Shown: piece by piece, positions 63,166-64,000 of the stretch | Layout: each line of letters begins with the position of its first letter | Position numbering within the stretch: the first letter of the stretch is position 1 | From: Bin55 sp964572845 | Lineage (GTDB): Bacteria > Pseudomonadota > Gammaproteobacteria > Pseudomonadales > Azotimanducaceae | Assembly: GCA_964572845.1 (NCBI GenBank) | Contig: CAZNFX010000001.1 | Coordinates: 380,017-444,016, forward strand | Length of the DNA stretch: 64,000 bases | Reading direction: 5' to 3' | Translations under genes and position numbers: made by a program | The notes under the pieces: model-generated | Databases searched by the model: none | Seen by the model: the letters and a program-made list of their open reading frames with translations, nothing else | Told to the model about the DNA's origin: nothing

Positions 63166-63843
63166 ATGCTTGGATCGTGCTTTGCTGCACTTTTAGCTCG
63201 CGTGGCAGCCGGTTTGCTTGGTGTTTTCTTTCTGATTCTCGTAGCGGCATGCGCATCCATGAGCCATACCGATTGCTATTACGCCGATTGGTATGCGAAA
63301 GGAATGATCGACGGCACAAGAGGTGAGGCCATGTCCAAATTCACAAGATATGTCGCTGACTGTTCCAAGTATGCCATCACACCGGACCGTCACGACTACA
63401 CAGACGGCCGGCAGAAAGGACTCGAGTCGTACTGCACTAGAGAGAACGGCTACTACATCGGTCGTCACGGCCGTGAATACAGATTTGTTTGTCCCACGAC
63501 CGATGAAAGAGAATTTCTCTCAGGCTACGACCCAGGCAGAAGGTTGGATGAGGCCGAATCTCGTGTCGAATCAATTGACAGTAGCATCGCCTCTCTACAA
63601 CGCAAGATCGAAAGATTGAGAACTGAAATCGACAAGTTTGAAGTGGAGCTCCTGGATGACGAAACAGACGACGAAACCCGATCAACTAGACTTCGGCAAA
63701 TCAAACGGCGTCAAACCGAAATCGGACGTCACCAAGCGGAGATTCAACGCAATTACGAGAGAAAAGTAGAAGCAATAGTGGCGTACAGACAGCAGGTGCA
63801 AGAGAACAGAGACTTGGGGTTTACCGAGACGATGCGCTACTAA
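63166..63843 (+). CDS. DUF2799 lipoprotein
   Basis: 225 residues from ATG 63166, which gives a clean lipoprotein signal with lipobox LVAAC (Cys29); earlier in-frame ATGs at 63091-63111 would only lengthen the leader. The DUF2799 core shows DWYAKGMIDGTRG, YTDGRQKGLESYC and FLSGYDPGRRL. The C-terminal ~90 residues are a charged coiled coil. It is an envelope protein of unknown function. It stands alone, between the non-coding stretch and a tRNA. Confidence 0.85.
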   Translation: MLGSCFAALLARVAAGLLGVFFLILVAACASMSHTDCYYADWYAKGMIDGTRGEAMSKFTRYVADCSKYAITPDRHDYTDGRQKGLESYCTRENGYYIGRHGREYRFVCPTTDEREFLSGYDPGRRLDEAESRVESIDSSIASLQRKIERLRTEIDKFEVELLDDETDDETRSTRLRQIKRRQTEIGRHQAEIQRNYERKVEAIVAYRQQVQENRDLGFTETMRY

Positions 63844-63929
63844 ACTGGGGATATCACTCACAATCGTCGACGAAACTGCCGCTCGGTACAATACCCAAGC
63901 GCAACCTATCGGGAGCTCCCAGAGACACA

Positions 63930-64000
63930 GGCTACGTAGCTCAGCTGGTAAGAGCACAGCACTCATAATGCTGGGGTCGTTGGTTCAAGTCCAACCGTAG
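63930..64000 (+). tRNA. elongator tRNA-Met (CAT anticodon), cut by window edge
   Basis: GGCTACG starts the acceptor stem at 63930; the D-loop GCTCAGCTGGTAAGAGC, anticodon arm CAGCA-CTCATAA-TGCTG with anticodon CAT, and T-arm GTTGGTTCAAGTCCAAC follow. The 3' acceptor half reads CGTAG and is cut before CC and the discriminator. It closely resembles E. coli elongator metT, not initiator tRNA. Confidence 0.93.

Noticed and set aside
1..64000. Mobile elements, prophage or CRISPR array
   Set aside because: No transposase, integrase, phage structural gene, terminal repeat or regularly spaced repeat was seen.

Overview
The window reads as chromosomal DNA of a moderate-GC, Gram-negative gammaproteobacterium, probably a free-living and likely marine heterotroph. 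This is inferred from gene content: CmoA/CmoB wobble-uridine enzymes, a TonB-dependent receptor, an RND pump, FeoAB, Ppk1/Ppx, DUF6491 and DUF2799 envelope proteins, and many CoA- and oxygen-dependent catabolic enzymes. TAA, TAG and TGA all terminate ordinary genes, and TTG and GTG starts are common. No IS element, prophage, CRISPR array or rRNA was seen; one elongator tRNA-Met is cut by the right edge.

Layout. 1-3747: an acetoin/2-oxoacid dehydrogenase operon (E1 alpha cut by the left edge, E1 beta, AcoX-type kinase-like protein, E2), with two of its stop codons embedded in the next gene's Shine-Dalgarno. 4023-6420: feoAB behind a promoter overlapped by a Fur box. 6453-13161, minus strand: ankyrin protein, DUF418 membrane protein, phytanoyl-CoA-dioxygenase-like protein, a MerR-type/TPR fusion, a DUF6491 protein and a family III CoA-transferase. 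13285-14601: epoxide-hydrolase-like enzyme and an FmdB zinc ribbon. 14746-17821: a minus-strand module of a ferritin-like diiron protein, a paralogue that has lost every predicted iron ligand, and two SCP2-like proteins, divergent from a second PhyH-type dioxygenase. 19474-24861: a HIT protein and a three-gene GldA/GldFG/DUF4340 ABC system. 25048-29279: a D-threonine-aldolase-like enzyme and a TonB-dependent receptor.

29623-30690 is the highlight. An AhpD-like (carboxymuconolactone-decarboxylase fold) gene is interrupted by one in-frame TGA exactly where the resolving Cys of the E-x11-C-x2-C-x3-H redox motif should be. A 9-bp hairpin begins 4 nt after the TGA. I read this as a selenoprotein, CxxU in place of CxxC.

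30745-37632, minus strand: methyltransferase plus ankyrin pair, a lipoprotein endonuclease/exonuclease/phosphatase-type protein, and a giant ABC-2 permease fused to a degenerate M1-peptidase-like region and a golvesin-like tail. 37985-41586: ppx and ppk1, convergent. 41620-45519: cmoAB, a small membrane-anchored protein, an acyl-CoA dehydrogenase and an Smr protein. 45804-50226: RND adaptor and pump. 50213-51625: esterase and a small conserved protein. 52036-55741: a tightly overlapping VOC protein / CbbQ-NorQ AAA+ ATPase / NorD-type VWA operon with a palindrome over its first ribosome-binding site. 55769-63843: Bax-inhibitor-1 protein, PutA, a luciferase-like monooxygenase, a TcuA-like flavoprotein, a roughly 700-base non-coding stretch with strong hairpins, and a DUF2799 lipoprotein.
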